18,227 nt of DNA from Physocladia obscura (lineage: Eukaryota > Chytridiomycota > Chytridiomycetes > Chytridiales > Chytriomycetaceae), in the NCBI GenBank assembly GCA_027596945.1, contig JADGJH010000465.1:1-18227 (forward strand). The letters are read 5' to 3'. Positions 1 through 10,163 of the stretch are shown piece by piece. Made by a program: the position numbers and the translations under genes. The notes beneath the pieces are model-generated. The model ran no database searches. It was not told the DNA's origin and saw only the letters and a program-made list of their open reading frames with translations. Each line of letters starts with the position of its first letter. Within the stretch, counting starts at the first letter, position 1.

Positions 1-69
1 ACATTCATGTGAATAAAACAAAAATTATAAGTGAATTTAAATTTAAACTCATAATTCTTTTTATTTATA

Positions 70-1092
70 TTAAATGTAGTTTGCATGAGTCCTTGCAGAA
101 TTTTCACCAATTGTCATACAAGCTTTGAAGGTTGCATCCTGTTGAGTAAGATCTTGAAATCTTTTTTTATGCTTACGTAAATAGTTTTTGACATAGAAAA
201 GGCTTTGCTCAATCTGTGCAAAAAAATTTTGTGATTAAAAATACATGATTAAAAAATAATTAAGAAAGACTGGGTTCAAATCAGGTGAATAAGGAGAAAG
301 AAATACAAGAAGAATTCCAGCTGCATTGTATGCTGCTTGAATGCAAGGGTCTTTGTGAATTTTTGCGTTGTTGAGAACTAAGACACTTTTTTTTGAGGAT
401 ATGGATTCATTTTCAGCAATTAAAAACACCAAAAAATAAAATAAAAGAATAAAAATATTGGACAGTATTATACTAGATAAAGCCTCCCCATGCATAGTCC
501 CAGTGACATTCAAATATCTTTCTGTTTGCAGCTGCTTCATTGGCAAATACAAGCTGATCTGATTCAAACTTCCCAATAAATAAATAAAATATTTGTCACT
601 CAACTTCATTTTGTTCTGCTGCTTTAACAGAAAGCTTGATGTGTTGATTAATTAATTAACAAGATAAATAATTGAATATAGAACCTGTTTGTGTGAATAT
701 CCCAGTCTGCAAAGCACTCGCCATACAGTAGATGCAGAAATTGATTGCCCACAGGACTCATAAACTTTTCAATAAGTTTGTCCAAGTACCAATCAGCACG
801 CAGAATGAATAGTGCCTTGATATGCTGGAAAGAAACAAGATAAATTAAAGATACCTATGAAATTAAATTAACCTGAATGACCCATTGATCCAAAGCTTGC
901 AGTCGCCCTTGAATCATTGCAAATGGGTTAATAACAGTCCTAAAGCTGCGGAAATAATGTAGTGTCTGAGTAACAAGACTCTGGTCAACAAAGAGTCAAT
1001 TTGCAACTGATTGCAAACTGCTACCATCAAGCAAGGCCCAGACAATTCTCCAAAGGATGCGTGCAAATGCCCATGCAGATTTCAGGTTTCAT
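70..1092 (-). pseudogene. Tc1/mariner (IS630-type, DDE_3) transposase, decayed, with three introns
   Basis: This is a broken cut-and-paste DNA transposase. Read on the minus strand, exon 1 (1092-873) gives the N-terminal helix-turn-helix region (RILWRIVWALLDG, then HYFRSFRTVINP and GRLQALDQWVIQ). Exon 2 (824-685) gives RADWYLDKLIEK and then, after a 1-nt frameshift near 762, SISASTVWRVLCRLGYSHKQ. Exon 3 (634-271) gives LSVKAAEQNE, QLVFANE, SVLVLNNAKIH and SPYSPDLNP. Exon 4 (213-70) gives IEQSLYFVKNYLRKHKKRF and runs to TAA at 70-72. Removing the 48-, 50- and 57-bp GT...AG introns restores the family motif NPIE. Damage includes in-frame stops at 996-998, 596-598 and 473-475, a frameshift in the A run near 387, probable loss of coding sequence around 420-500, and both catalytic Asp residues changed to Asn. 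The start at 1092 is uncertain because a frameshift follows it. Family assignment rests on motifs alone and is secure; terminal inverted repeats were not found. Confidence 0.85.
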
Positions 1093-1921
1093 TTTTCAGT
1101 TTTCAAAATGACAAAGTAAAAAAATGGGGTTGCTCAATCTTTTTGCAAACAGCTGTAAACTAATAAATTCTATCTTTTCCAAAAGACATCAATTCTTGGG
1201 TAATACTTGATTCAACAGTTCTTAAGCTTTTATCAACATTATCTAATATTTGCTTTAAAAAATGTATTTGATACTTGAGAAATTGTATCACTACAGACAG
1301 AGTAAAAATAAATGATGGGAAAATGGATACAAAATACAAAATTACAAAAACAAGAAAAATAATGATAAACTGGCTAAACATTCAGTTCATAATTTTTCAT
1401 CTTCCAAAATGTAATAGCCCTTGATTTAGAATTACATGACAACAGGCTCTGGATTAAATTAATTTTGGATGCATTACTTGAATCTGTGGCTTTCATCTTG
1501 ATTAAATGCTGTTTTTGCCAAACAAAAAAAAAAAAAAAGTAAGAGCAAAGTGTAGTAAATTTGCTGTGTATAGCTGAAAAACAGGCCTAAGGTTCCTGTA
1601 AGTTGTAGTAAATGGTAGAAAATTTTGCTGATAGTTGTAGCAGCTTGAATCAACTAATTCAATACAGGTATCTCAGAACTAAATGACAAGAGTTCAAGAT
1701 AGTAGTATGTGATTTAGTTGAGTTTGAACTTTAATCCTTAAGATATACTTTGTTTTTATTTGATAAGACCAATAATAACAAAGAAAAGAGTTAAATTTAA
1801 GTAGTTTTTGAAATGGAAAGAAAAAGAACAAAAAAGGATAAAACAAGCTTAAAAAGAAAATGATTGGAAAGTAATTGAAACTCGCTTGAATTGTTTTTGA
1901 GTTCTCGAAATTAATAGAAGG
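1093..1921. other. AT-rich stretch between two transposon remnants
   Basis: No convincing gene. It is AT-rich and CpG-poor, with a long A tract (about 1528-1542). A 73-codon hydrophobic minus-strand frame (1160-1381) is present but resembles nothing I recognise and is probably chance or transposon debris. It may contain the unlabelled ends of the flanking elements. Confidence 0.5.
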
Positions 1922-2428
1922 CTTATTACCTCATCAAAAAAAAAAAGACTATGCCATGAAGACATCACACCAACATTTTTTATATGCAGTGAAACTGGTT
2001 GCCTGACAAAGACACAATTGAAACCTATTTTGGAAGAGTTAAAAGCAGTTTGGACAATCAATCACCCTGGCCTCATACCTACTTTGATTTGTGAAAATCT
2101 TGGCATTCACAAAACGTTGGATGTGCTTATGCTATGTTTTGAGGTTAGTCTTGACAGCTTTTTCTGCCACCAAACACAATACATTTCCTGCAACCCCTGG
2201 ATTTGTTGATATTCAGCAACTTGATAAACAAGATCTGTTGCCTTTACCAACAAAGGTGCAGCTTCTCAGCAGAAAAGCTACCTTAACTTCACTAAACTTG
2301 GAGAGGAATTTATTTTAATTGCTCTCGAAGCTTAATTGAGTCTTTCAGCAAAAATTATATCATTGTCTTTTGAGTACACAGGAATTTATCTGTTTGATAC
2401 AAATAAAAAATACACTCAAAGTTGTTAA
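1922..2428 (+). pseudogene. pogo/Tigger-like (DDE_1 superfamily) transposase remnant
   Basis: This is a fragment of a second, unrelated DNA transposase on the plus strand, spread over three frames. In one frame, 1922 to about 2143 reads ITPTFFICSETGCLTKTQL, then HPGLIPTLICENLGIHKTLD and VLMLCFE. After a shift in the T run before 2161 a second frame reads FLPPNTIHFLQPLDLLIFSN. A third frame from 2336 reads SLSFEYTGIYLFDTNKK and ends at a TAA at 2426-2428. The DNL-like strand, the PPN(T)xHxLQPLD block and the C-terminal SFxxTGIxxFD block are characteristic of DDE_1 endonucleases related to pogo and CENP-B-like transposases. The expected Asp of DNL is Glu here. The N-terminal DNA-binding half is missing or unrecognisable. 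Non-functional; family call good, exact clan uncertain. Confidence 0.75.
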
Positions 2429-2736
2429 ATTAAAGGAAGAATCAATCTGTATTGAAGAATGAATTCACTCTTTATTGAAATAAAAACACTCAAATTGCTT
2501 TTAAAAAAAAACAAAAAACAGTGGACCTATCTTTCCATCATTAAGCAGAAGCTTTGCATTAACACAGTAATAATATAGTTTTGTGTGAGGAGGAAAATTG
2601 CAAGATTTACTTTAAAGACTGCATATACAATTTTTGCAATGGAAGATTTTGAGAAATGTAAATCTGTGACCAAGAATATGAATTCTGCTAAAAAAAATTT
2701 ATGATATATTGTGGTTCCAGTTGAAAATTTCCAACA

Positions 2737-3081
2737 TTGCAAAAGAAATCCCATCAAAAAATAGCATCACAACTCAGGTCAGAGCCTCCCACAAGCACCA
2801 ATGAAAATGCCATGGAGTTGATCCAAAAAAGCAAGGCCCAGTTGTCTGAGCAAGGACAATCCAATGATCAATCCAGGCATCAGCAGAGCAATTCAGGAAC
2901 AACAGACCATGACATTGTGTATACTATGCAAATAGAGTCTGTTGCTATTTGCAAATTCAAAGGACAATCCAAGCACATGGAGCTCTCTGCTTTTTCTATT
3001 CAATGCTGTGTCAATAATATCCAATCTAAACTGTGGGACATTGTTCAACAGCACTGCAAAAGAGCTATTAAAGTCAATTAA
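2737..3081 (+). other. Unidentified open frame, probable transposon debris
   Basis: A plus-strand frame of about 114 codons opens from a TTG (no ATG until further in) and is rich in Gln, Ser and Asn. It ends with WDIVQQHCKRAIKVN and a TAA. It contains no CpG at all, and neither does its surroundings, so it lies in the decayed compartment and is not a typical host gene here. It may be the C-terminal or accessory part of an element, perhaps the neighbouring pogo-like one, but nothing in it matches a family I know. The preceding 2429-2736 shows only AT-rich sequence with short chance frames. Confidence 0.2.
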
Positions 3082-3184
3082 TCTGAGAACAGTTCATTGA
3101 TTTTGTAAGATTCTCACATAATGGTTGAGTTTGTTCAAAACTCCTTGACTTTCTCTGATGATTATCTTTGTAAATATTTATTAT

Positions 3185-3300
3185 TTATATTCTGTATATA
3201 ATTTTATTTATTTATTGGTTGTCTGTTTGGTTCTTTTGGAGTATTCCTGTTTTTGGTTTTTTTATTAATTTGTTTTGTTTTTCTTTGGGTTTTGGAGTTG
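3185..3300. repeat. T/G-rich low-complexity tract
   Basis: The plus strand is almost free of A and C over long stretches (runs such as TTTTTGGTTTTTTTATTAA). This strand asymmetry makes apparently long minus-strand frames (3204-3542) unreliable. It separates AT-rich debris on the left from a GC-richer patch on the right. Confidence 0.6.
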
Positions 3301-3860
3301 AAATAATAAATTGAAGATGATCTGAAAAAGGGCATGTTGTTTGCAGGATGCAAACAGCTCTGCAAGGCCCATGGTGCATCAAGCTCAATCGGTGTGTCTG
3401 CACCACCGCAGGTCTTCCACCATGAGAGTGACACTTGGGGTTGTTGTACTGGACTCTCAGCGGCCCAAGGGATAAGTGCCAACCTTTTCTTTACACCCCT
3501 TCCACCCCATGCCTTCCATGACACTTGGGACAGATCTAGCAATGCTGTGGAATGAGTTAGTAGATATCCTTTTTAGTGCACCATCCCCTGGATGGTGTAT
3601 TCCCCAGGACTAGGAGGCATTGGATTGCCAGAAATGGAGTGGACTGGCTGATGATTGGACCAGCAAATACAAGCTTGCGAAGAGAAGTTTACCCCCAGGT
3701 GACAGGACACAGTCAGGTGACCAGGGCAATGTGTTATGAGGTGGCTCTAGATGCTGGCATTGACAGAGTGCAGCCCTGAGTGTAAAGAGAAGGGTTCTTG
3801 TTGCTGGTGGTACCAGAACAAAGACTCGGTATCTTAATGGAAAAAAAGAGAAAAACATTG
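3301..3860. repeat. GC-richer hairpin-bearing patch, unidentified
   Basis: This block is visibly richer in G and C (close to half) than the roughly one-third GC sequence on either side. It contains two perfect stem-loops: a 7-bp stem with 5-nt loop at 3338-3356 and an 8-bp stem with 3-nt loop at 3579-3597. Open frames exist on both strands (for example 3334-3555, 3576-3779 and 3610-3858 minus) but none shows a recognisable domain. No tRNA-like box B was seen, so a tRNA-derived SINE is not supported. It could be a short non-autonomous or solo element or the non-coding end of a retroelement. Confidence 0.35.
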
Positions 3861-4256
3861 AGTTTGTATTTATTAACCATACTTACCTGTTTCTATTTGT
3901 TCTATCTATTCCATTTATCTCCAGAGCGTAAAGGATGCCACCTGGTTATTCTCGGGACCTATCCAAGGTTCAGACATTTCCCGAGTTCATTCTGGACCTA
4001 TTTCCATTGCTTTGCTGTGGTGAGTTTCAATTATTTAATGCAGATGTTGCAGGGTTGATGACTCTCCACTGCTTACCGGCTTCAGCTGATGCCAGCATTT
4101 GCTGATGGACCAGTCTTGAGCTGGTGACCTGGCTTTGAGCCGATGACCAAGCTTTTGCTTGATGATCTTGCAAATTGCAATGAGGAAGGACAGGAAGAAC
4201 CTTACAACTTATGAATGGTCTCACAAGCAATTTCTGGATGTGTCTGATACTGATAT
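3861..4256. other. No gene seen; one short inverted repeat
   Basis: No supported gene. CTCGGGA at 3951-3957 and TCCCGAG at 3979-3985 form a 7-bp inverted repeat with a 21-nt spacer, formed around some of the few CpGs of the left part of the window. A minus-strand frame at 4027-4269 (80 codons) has no recognisable content. Confidence 0.4.
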
Positions 4257-4820
4257 TTGTTGAGTACATTCAAAGAAGCAAAAAAGTTGTTGATTGATCC
4301 AGCTGAAGCAGACTGTTTTGGTGCTCAATTGCAAGCATCAATTTGGAGTATTGTAGATTGCTTGAAAGCGGTGCATTTGGGCCATATTTTGGCATTGAAT
4401 ATTCATTGGCAGATGTGGGCCACAGAATTGGCAAAAGGAAACATGCATGAACTCAATCACTAGATTGCGCAACCTCCTCCTCAACATTTGATAAGCTACT
4501 TTGCTCCAAGTTCTAGGGGTTTGCAGTAAATCCAAGAAATGCAACATAGAAGCTATGAAATTCCTAGGAACAAGAACAGACAAATTTTTGCTCAAGTTTC
4601 TGTTTTAAAGAATGCTCTTCAGAGATCATTTGCAGAAATGGAACAGCATGTAGACTCAATCTTGAATACCCTGGAAATGTCCCATAAAGTGATTTGCAAT
4701 GCTGGAACCACTTCTCATGCACAATTCAATAATCTGGTCAGCAATGCCCTTCCTTTGCAATGTACAAAAAAACTTCATCTAGAAATGCAAGATGTTCAGA
4801 ATTGCAACGATATTTTCTGA
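4257..4820 (+). pseudogene. Broken ORF of unknown family (transposon-like context)
   Basis: One plus-strand frame runs for about 188 codons interrupted only by TAG at 4461-4463 and TAA at 4524-4526. Both stops could have arisen from Gln codons by a single C-to-T change. Pieces read FGAQLQASIWSIVDCLKA, HILALNIHWQMWATELAKG, then QVSVLKNALQRSFAEMEQ and VDSILNTLEMSHKV. The amino-acid mix (helical, Gln/Leu/Glu-rich) is protein-like rather than random, and resembles gag-like or accessory proteins only in a general way. No ATG opens the first half. I cannot name the family; the decayed, CpG-poor surroundings suggest a mobile element. Confidence 0.35.
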
Positions 4821-5106
4821 AAAAAATTTTGTGACAATATTTTTTGTCAAAAATGGAAATTTCGTGCTGTTGCAACAATGCAATCATAAATAGAGATTGA
4901 AACAAAAGTGTTTTGAACAAACTCAACCATTATTGAGAATCGCATAATCAGTGCAATATCATGGAAATCTTCCAGATGAGACCATGTCAGCACTGTTTTG
5001 GCATGAGTTTTTGAAGAGTATGATATCAGTTGTTAAGAATTCGAAAATATAAATAATTGAAAGTAAGGAGTGGCTGAGTTTTTCTCTGAGAAATTTTCAG
5101 TTTTTC

Positions 5107-5370
5107 TTGCTACATGGAGGGATTATTTCAAGAAATTTCAAGTCAAGTTTTATGGAAATTAAGGGTATAAAAGCAAACTTTATTTTTTCTTTGTGCTGTT
5201 TGACACAGAGAACTGTGTTTCTTAATATCACTAATAAAACTACCTACCTTGGTACAGTACAGTTATCGTTGTTGGTATTAGGGCAGTGCAAATCTGGACA
5301 GATACTACACCAAGTTGTGGAGATTAAATACCTGCTCGGCTCATTGAAACCATCATTGATCTATTGGTGA
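5107..5370 (+). pseudogene. Unidentified frame, possibly a Ty1/copia-type retroelement fragment
   Basis: This 87-codon plus-strand frame contains YLGTVQLSLLVLGQ followed by QILHQVVEIKYLLGSLKPSL. The order (a GxVxL strand, then a strand ending before a two-Leu motif) faintly recalls the stretch before the integrase of copia polyproteins, where a GTVxL segment precedes an LxxVLYVPxLxxNLLS-like segment. The key Pro and Asn of that motif are not present, so this is a weak resemblance only. The sequence from 4821 to 5106 holds nothing I recognise. Confidence 0.15.
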
Positions 5371-5470
5371 TTTTTTAGGTAAAAATAAAAATTGTCTTTT
5401 CTTTGGCAGTGTTACATGCGCATATATTTTCATCCTCTTAAAGTAATCTAGATTTTGTCAAATTCATCAT

Positions 5471-8400
5471 TCATTGCTTTGCAATCTCCTTCAACATCTC
5501 TGCGTTTGAAGCTCCAGTTTCAGCGACCATCTTTGAGAATCGTGACTCTGAATCAGCCAAGAGTGTAGCAGGCGAGTCATATTCAGCAATTAAACCTGCA
5601 TCAAGAACCAAAACGCAGTCATAATCAATAATAGTGTTCAGCCGATGAGCAATTGTCAAGATTGTCGCACTTGAAAAATCTTCGCGCAAAGCTTTTTGAA
5701 TCAGTGCATCTGTTTCGTGGTCAACATTCGCAGTCGCTTCGTCCATTATGAGGATTTTGGGCTTCTTTACCATTGCTCTTGCAAGACAAACTAGTTGTCG
5801 TTGTCCAACAGACAAATTATCTCCACCATCTTCTACCAACGCGTCAAGACCCTTTTCTGACTCCGATACCTTGCTTTTCAAGCCAGAACGGTTGACTGCA
5901 TCCCAAATGTCAGAATCTGAATATTCGCCGAATGGATCCAAGTTGCTACGGAATGTTCCAGTGAATAGTATTGGATCTTGAGGAATAATTGACTGGGGAC
6001 AGTTTAATTAAATACAAATTTATAATATGTACTTCAATTACCAAGCCTGTACGCAAATCCTTCAAGCCAATTAAAGAAGTATCAACTCCATCAATAACAA
6101 TCCTTCCACCAGATGGCTCCACCATTCTGAATAATGCTTGCATTAAAGAGGATTTACCACTTCCAGTTCTAAAGTAACAAACCAAGACTTAGTCGAAAAT
6201 CAGACAAAAATGTGTTCTAATAAACCTTCCAACAATCCCAATTTTCTGTTTGTCCAAGATATTAAAACTGACCCCTTTAACAACAAGTGGTAATCCAGGG
6301 GCATAGCGCATTTCTAAGTTCTCAAATTGAATTGCTCCCGAAGTAGGCCAGTTCTTCGGCGGCCGAGAGTGCTCAATGATTGCCGCCGCCTCCATTTCAA
6401 CTTCTTCAGCATAGTATTTCACCCGCTCGACAGCATTCATTGCAATTTCAGTGTCAGTAAATTGCCGGATACACCAACTCAGCGTATTTGTAACTTGCAG
6501 CGCGTAACTTAGAGATAGGCCTAGCAAAGCCGGAGAAATCGATCCATTGGCAATAACACCAAACGTTGCGGCAGCAAGAATCAAGAGAGCTCCGAGTGAT
6601 TCCAAACGCACAGACAACCAACGTTGCGCAAGAATCAAAAGATAATACGGTGCATTATTTTCATTAATAGAAATATCTGTTCGCACGATAAATCTGCTCT
6701 GTTCACCATACCTGATAGTGCAAGATGAATTAACCAAGCTCAATCTCAAATAAGTGACTTACGCGCGAATCGTAGAAAGCCCCGCAATAGTTGCACCAAA
6801 GTTCGCGTATAATGGAGAACGTGAGATTGAGTCCAATCTTTTTAGTTCACGAGAAGTTGCCCGATATAAATTTTGGACAAAGTAATAGCCAACAAGAACA
6901 GGGAACAAAACAGCAGCAAATATGGGGGTTGCATAAATGATCAAGGCAAATGTCGAGATGGCATTGGAAAAGGTAGATAAGAAAGATCTGAATGCATCTG
7001 GCAGAGAACTATCAATACTATCCTGGTCTTTCGAAAATCTATTCATGATACGTCCAAGAGGGGTGGTGTCTGTTTTTGAAAAGTTCAGAAAGTTATTCTA
7101 AGAAAATAATTTAGCCTACCAAAGAACAAAGTTGGCGCACGAATAATACGAGACAACGCAGCTTGGTGCAAAACGCCCGAGGCACGTGTACACGAATGCG
7201 CGTAATAGGTGTTAACCAAATACGTACACAAGCACTGGCACAGTCCAAGGAAAAAAAATATTCCAATATAACTACAAAAATTGCTTAGAAATATTGAAAA
7301 TAAAAAATAAAAGTGAAAATAAAACCTGCTGGAGTTGAGCGTATTGTCGTAGCGACCTTCAGACCACCAACTCAGCCACAAATTGTTTAAAACAGTTGCA
7401 GTTTGTAAAATCGCAAAGAGCCCCAAGCTCATGAAGAAAAAAAACCATCCACCGCAAGCATGCATATAATTCAGCCAAATATCCCAACCGACTACCCCAA
7501 CTTCACGTTCTTCCGCTTGCATAATATCTTTTCCACCCGCTTGGTTCATGTCTCCGTCCATTTTGTCAAGAGCCTTTTTCTCGTCGGCTAATCGTGTATG
7601 CGTTTTTTCATCAGTCTCAATGGATTTATTGTCTTCATCATCTGTGTCGTCAACGGCACCATAGTTTTGAATCAATGTTGCGAACTCGCCACCCAGATTA
7701 GCAAGATCCTGGTACGCGCCTTGTTCCACAATTTCTCCGCTTCTCATTACAACAATATGGTCGGCACGAGACAAAAAGTGGAGTTGATGTGTGACAAGAA
7801 TTCTTGTCTTATCTTTCAATGCACCTAGAATGCAGTTCTCGAACAAATAACGTCCAACGTGAGCGTCCACAGCAGAAAGTGGATCGTCCATTAAAACGAT
7901 ATCGGCATTGTAATATACAAGACGGGCCAAGTTTACACGTTGCTTTTGACCACCTGAAAGGTTGATTCCACGTTCACCAATAGATGTTTGGTCTCCATCG
8001 GGGAGAACTCTCAAGTCAGTTTCAAGCGCGCAGTCTCTAATAGCGCGCAAGTATCGGTCGCGATCATAAAGATGACCAAAAAGAATATTTTCTTTGACAG
8101 TTGCGTTCTAAAATGATATAATTTTAGCCGAAGAATATATTAATAAATAAATTAATGAAACAAACAAACTTGAATCCACGCAGTTTGTGGCGCGTAACCC
8201 ATGCTCGAATTAAAAACTACAGATCCGTCGACTTTCTTTATCTCTCCAATTATTGCATTTAAAAGGGATGACTTCCCTGACCCAACAGCACCAACAATTG
8301 CCACCAACTTTCCTTTCTCAACTTGAAGATTAATGCCGCGAAGATGTGATCTCATTACTTCAGTTGAATCGTCCAGACTATTTGGAGTGAGAGGTTGAGT

Positions 8401-10163
8401 AGATTCAGGATCTTTCTTCTGCTTTTTACTCCACTTGCGATTTTTCTTCCCTGCTTCTTCGATTTGAATATTTCTCTGACTTTGATATGATGTGGATGCC
8501 TCCCATACAAATTCTCCATTTTTGATTTCCACTGCAAACCGGGCGCTCGGGTTTGGTTTCGGTTGTTCGTCCAGTTCGGGAGCCAAAAGCAACTTTTCGA
8601 TACGAACAATTGCGACTTTGAATTCGGCCCAAGATGACATAACGAACGGCAAAAACATCATAGGGAATCGCAGTGATTGAAAGTAAGTAAGAGCAGGGAA
8701 AACAGCAACAGGATCGAGAACTCCATTGTTGACAGCTCCGTAAACCATAAATGAGAATCCCATTGCAAGGACAGGAATACCAAAAGCAACTGAGAAATTA
8801 AAACAATCCAGTTATTTCCGTATGAAAACAATGCTGTAAAATATTACCTGTCATGGCAAATGCATTAAATATAGACCTTCGCAGAACTTGAACCATTTCA
8901 ATCTTTCTCAAATCCAAAATTTCTTTCAAAAATGGTGCCTCCCAGCCGAAAAATTTAATTAATCTGATTCCCGCAAAGACTTCGTTTGTCGTTTTCACAC
9001 GTTTATCAGTGACTGGCGCAATTTTGCCACGAATTAGAGAAAGATTCTTGAAAAGATATGCTTGGATTGGTAATGTTCCAAAAATAACAGCAATTCCAAC
9101 AAGTGCTGAAGCGCCAATATAATTTATCAAGAAACCAATGTAGCATATCACGGAAACTGGTGAAACCCACGCAAAACTGCAGAAAGTCAAAAACAATTCG
9201 ATACGATTGCAGTCCGACGAAACCAGATTCATTATCTACTCATGTTTTTTTATATTTGAATAGTATGAATTAAATTCATTTTTTAAAAACCTGTCCAGCA
9301 TTAAATTCTTGTCTTGCAGCTGAATTTAATCGCAAACTTTTGCGGTAAATGATTGAAGAAATTGTTGCTCGCAATTTAACTCCTTCACCAACAGAGTATT
9401 TGGAAAAATGAGCATTCGATAAAGCTGCCACGATTTGAACCAAAAACAATCCAAGAATCAGGCCTGCACCTCGTCCATTGGATTTATCGGTATTGGGAAC
9501 ATCGTATGAACGGTCAGTGGCATACGTTAGAATCCAACTCAAGAATAACGGCGAGATAATTGTGCAGCTTAAATAAACGTAGTTTGTTAGGAAATCTCGT
9601 TAGCAAGGTTTAAGCACTTACACATTGTTCAACATGTTGAGCCAACCAATTAAAAACATTTTGAGGAAGAGGCGGTTCCAAACAAGAGTTCTCAACAGAG
9701 TACCAGGGACATAGGAATCTTTATAAGCGGATGTAGATAATTCCATTTCCAGATTATGCTTTTTTAGCATTTCTGACCAAGCTTGGTCGAAGTCAACAGC
9801 AAGCCTTTCCGCATTGAATCTAAAGCAGTTGGCCAATTCATTGAAAAATACCTTGGAAGAAACCGGAACTAACCTGTCATCCAATGACCAAATGTCAGTA
9901 AAATCCAGCGGTCGCTTGAACCCGCGCATGAAAAGCCTTGTCATCCATCTGCAGAAAGTGGGTAAGTTTCTGGATATGATTTGAAATTCTGAAACAAACC
10001 CAAATGTCAACTGGCTGATCCAGTTTGTGGTGGTTTCCGGAAGAATCCCTTTGTTATTCATTGAATTTCTTTCCACTTCCTTATTTTCACGTTTCTCCAC
10101 CGTTGGGATTGCAGGAGCTGGTTCTGATCCTATTGATACCAGAAAATCGTTGTCTGTTGTCAT
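5471..10163 (-). CDS. ABCC/MRP-type full ABC transporter (11 exons)
   Basis: An ATP-driven exporter of the ABCC family, which typically moves organic anions and glutathione or other conjugates across the vacuolar or plasma membrane. Exons: 10163-10000, 9948-9622, 9567-9291, 9235-8848, 8789-8170, 8107-7326, 7271-7120, 7069-6763, 6711-6226, 6168-6042, 5992-5471. They total 4152 nt, in frame, 1383 residues. Order: N-terminal L0-like segment ([19 protein letters not shown]), TMD1, NBD1, acidic/basic linker, TMD2 ([19 protein letters not shown]), NBD2. NBD1 has Walker [10 protein letters not shown] (552-560), LSGGQ (642-646) and a Walker B with Asp-667 where Glu is usual, as is normal for ABCC NBD1. 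NBD2 has Walker [10 protein letters not shown] (1167-1175), LSVGQ (1270-1274) and catalytic Glu-1295, so one canonical ATP site is expected. TMD0 is absent ('short' MRP). An in-frame ATG at 10235 could add 24 residues. The substrate cannot be read from sequence. Confidence 0.93.

Noticed and set aside
1..1160. Terminal inverted repeats of the mariner element
   Set aside because: No convincing inverted match was found. TTGCTCAATCT near 205-215 and 1130-1140 is a direct repeat, and the left copy is inside coding sequence.
3204..3542. 112-codon minus-strand frame
   Set aside because: Its C-terminal third (NSKTQRKTKQINKKTKNR) is just the complement of a T/G-rich tract and the rest shows no domain.
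5471..8050. Degenerate NBD1 Walker B (Asp in place of catalytic Glu) and LSVGQ in NBD2 as signs of a dead transporter
   Set aside because: Asp at the NBD1 catalytic position and an LSVGQ-type NBD2 signature are common in functional ABCC proteins; NBD2 keeps its catalytic Glu.
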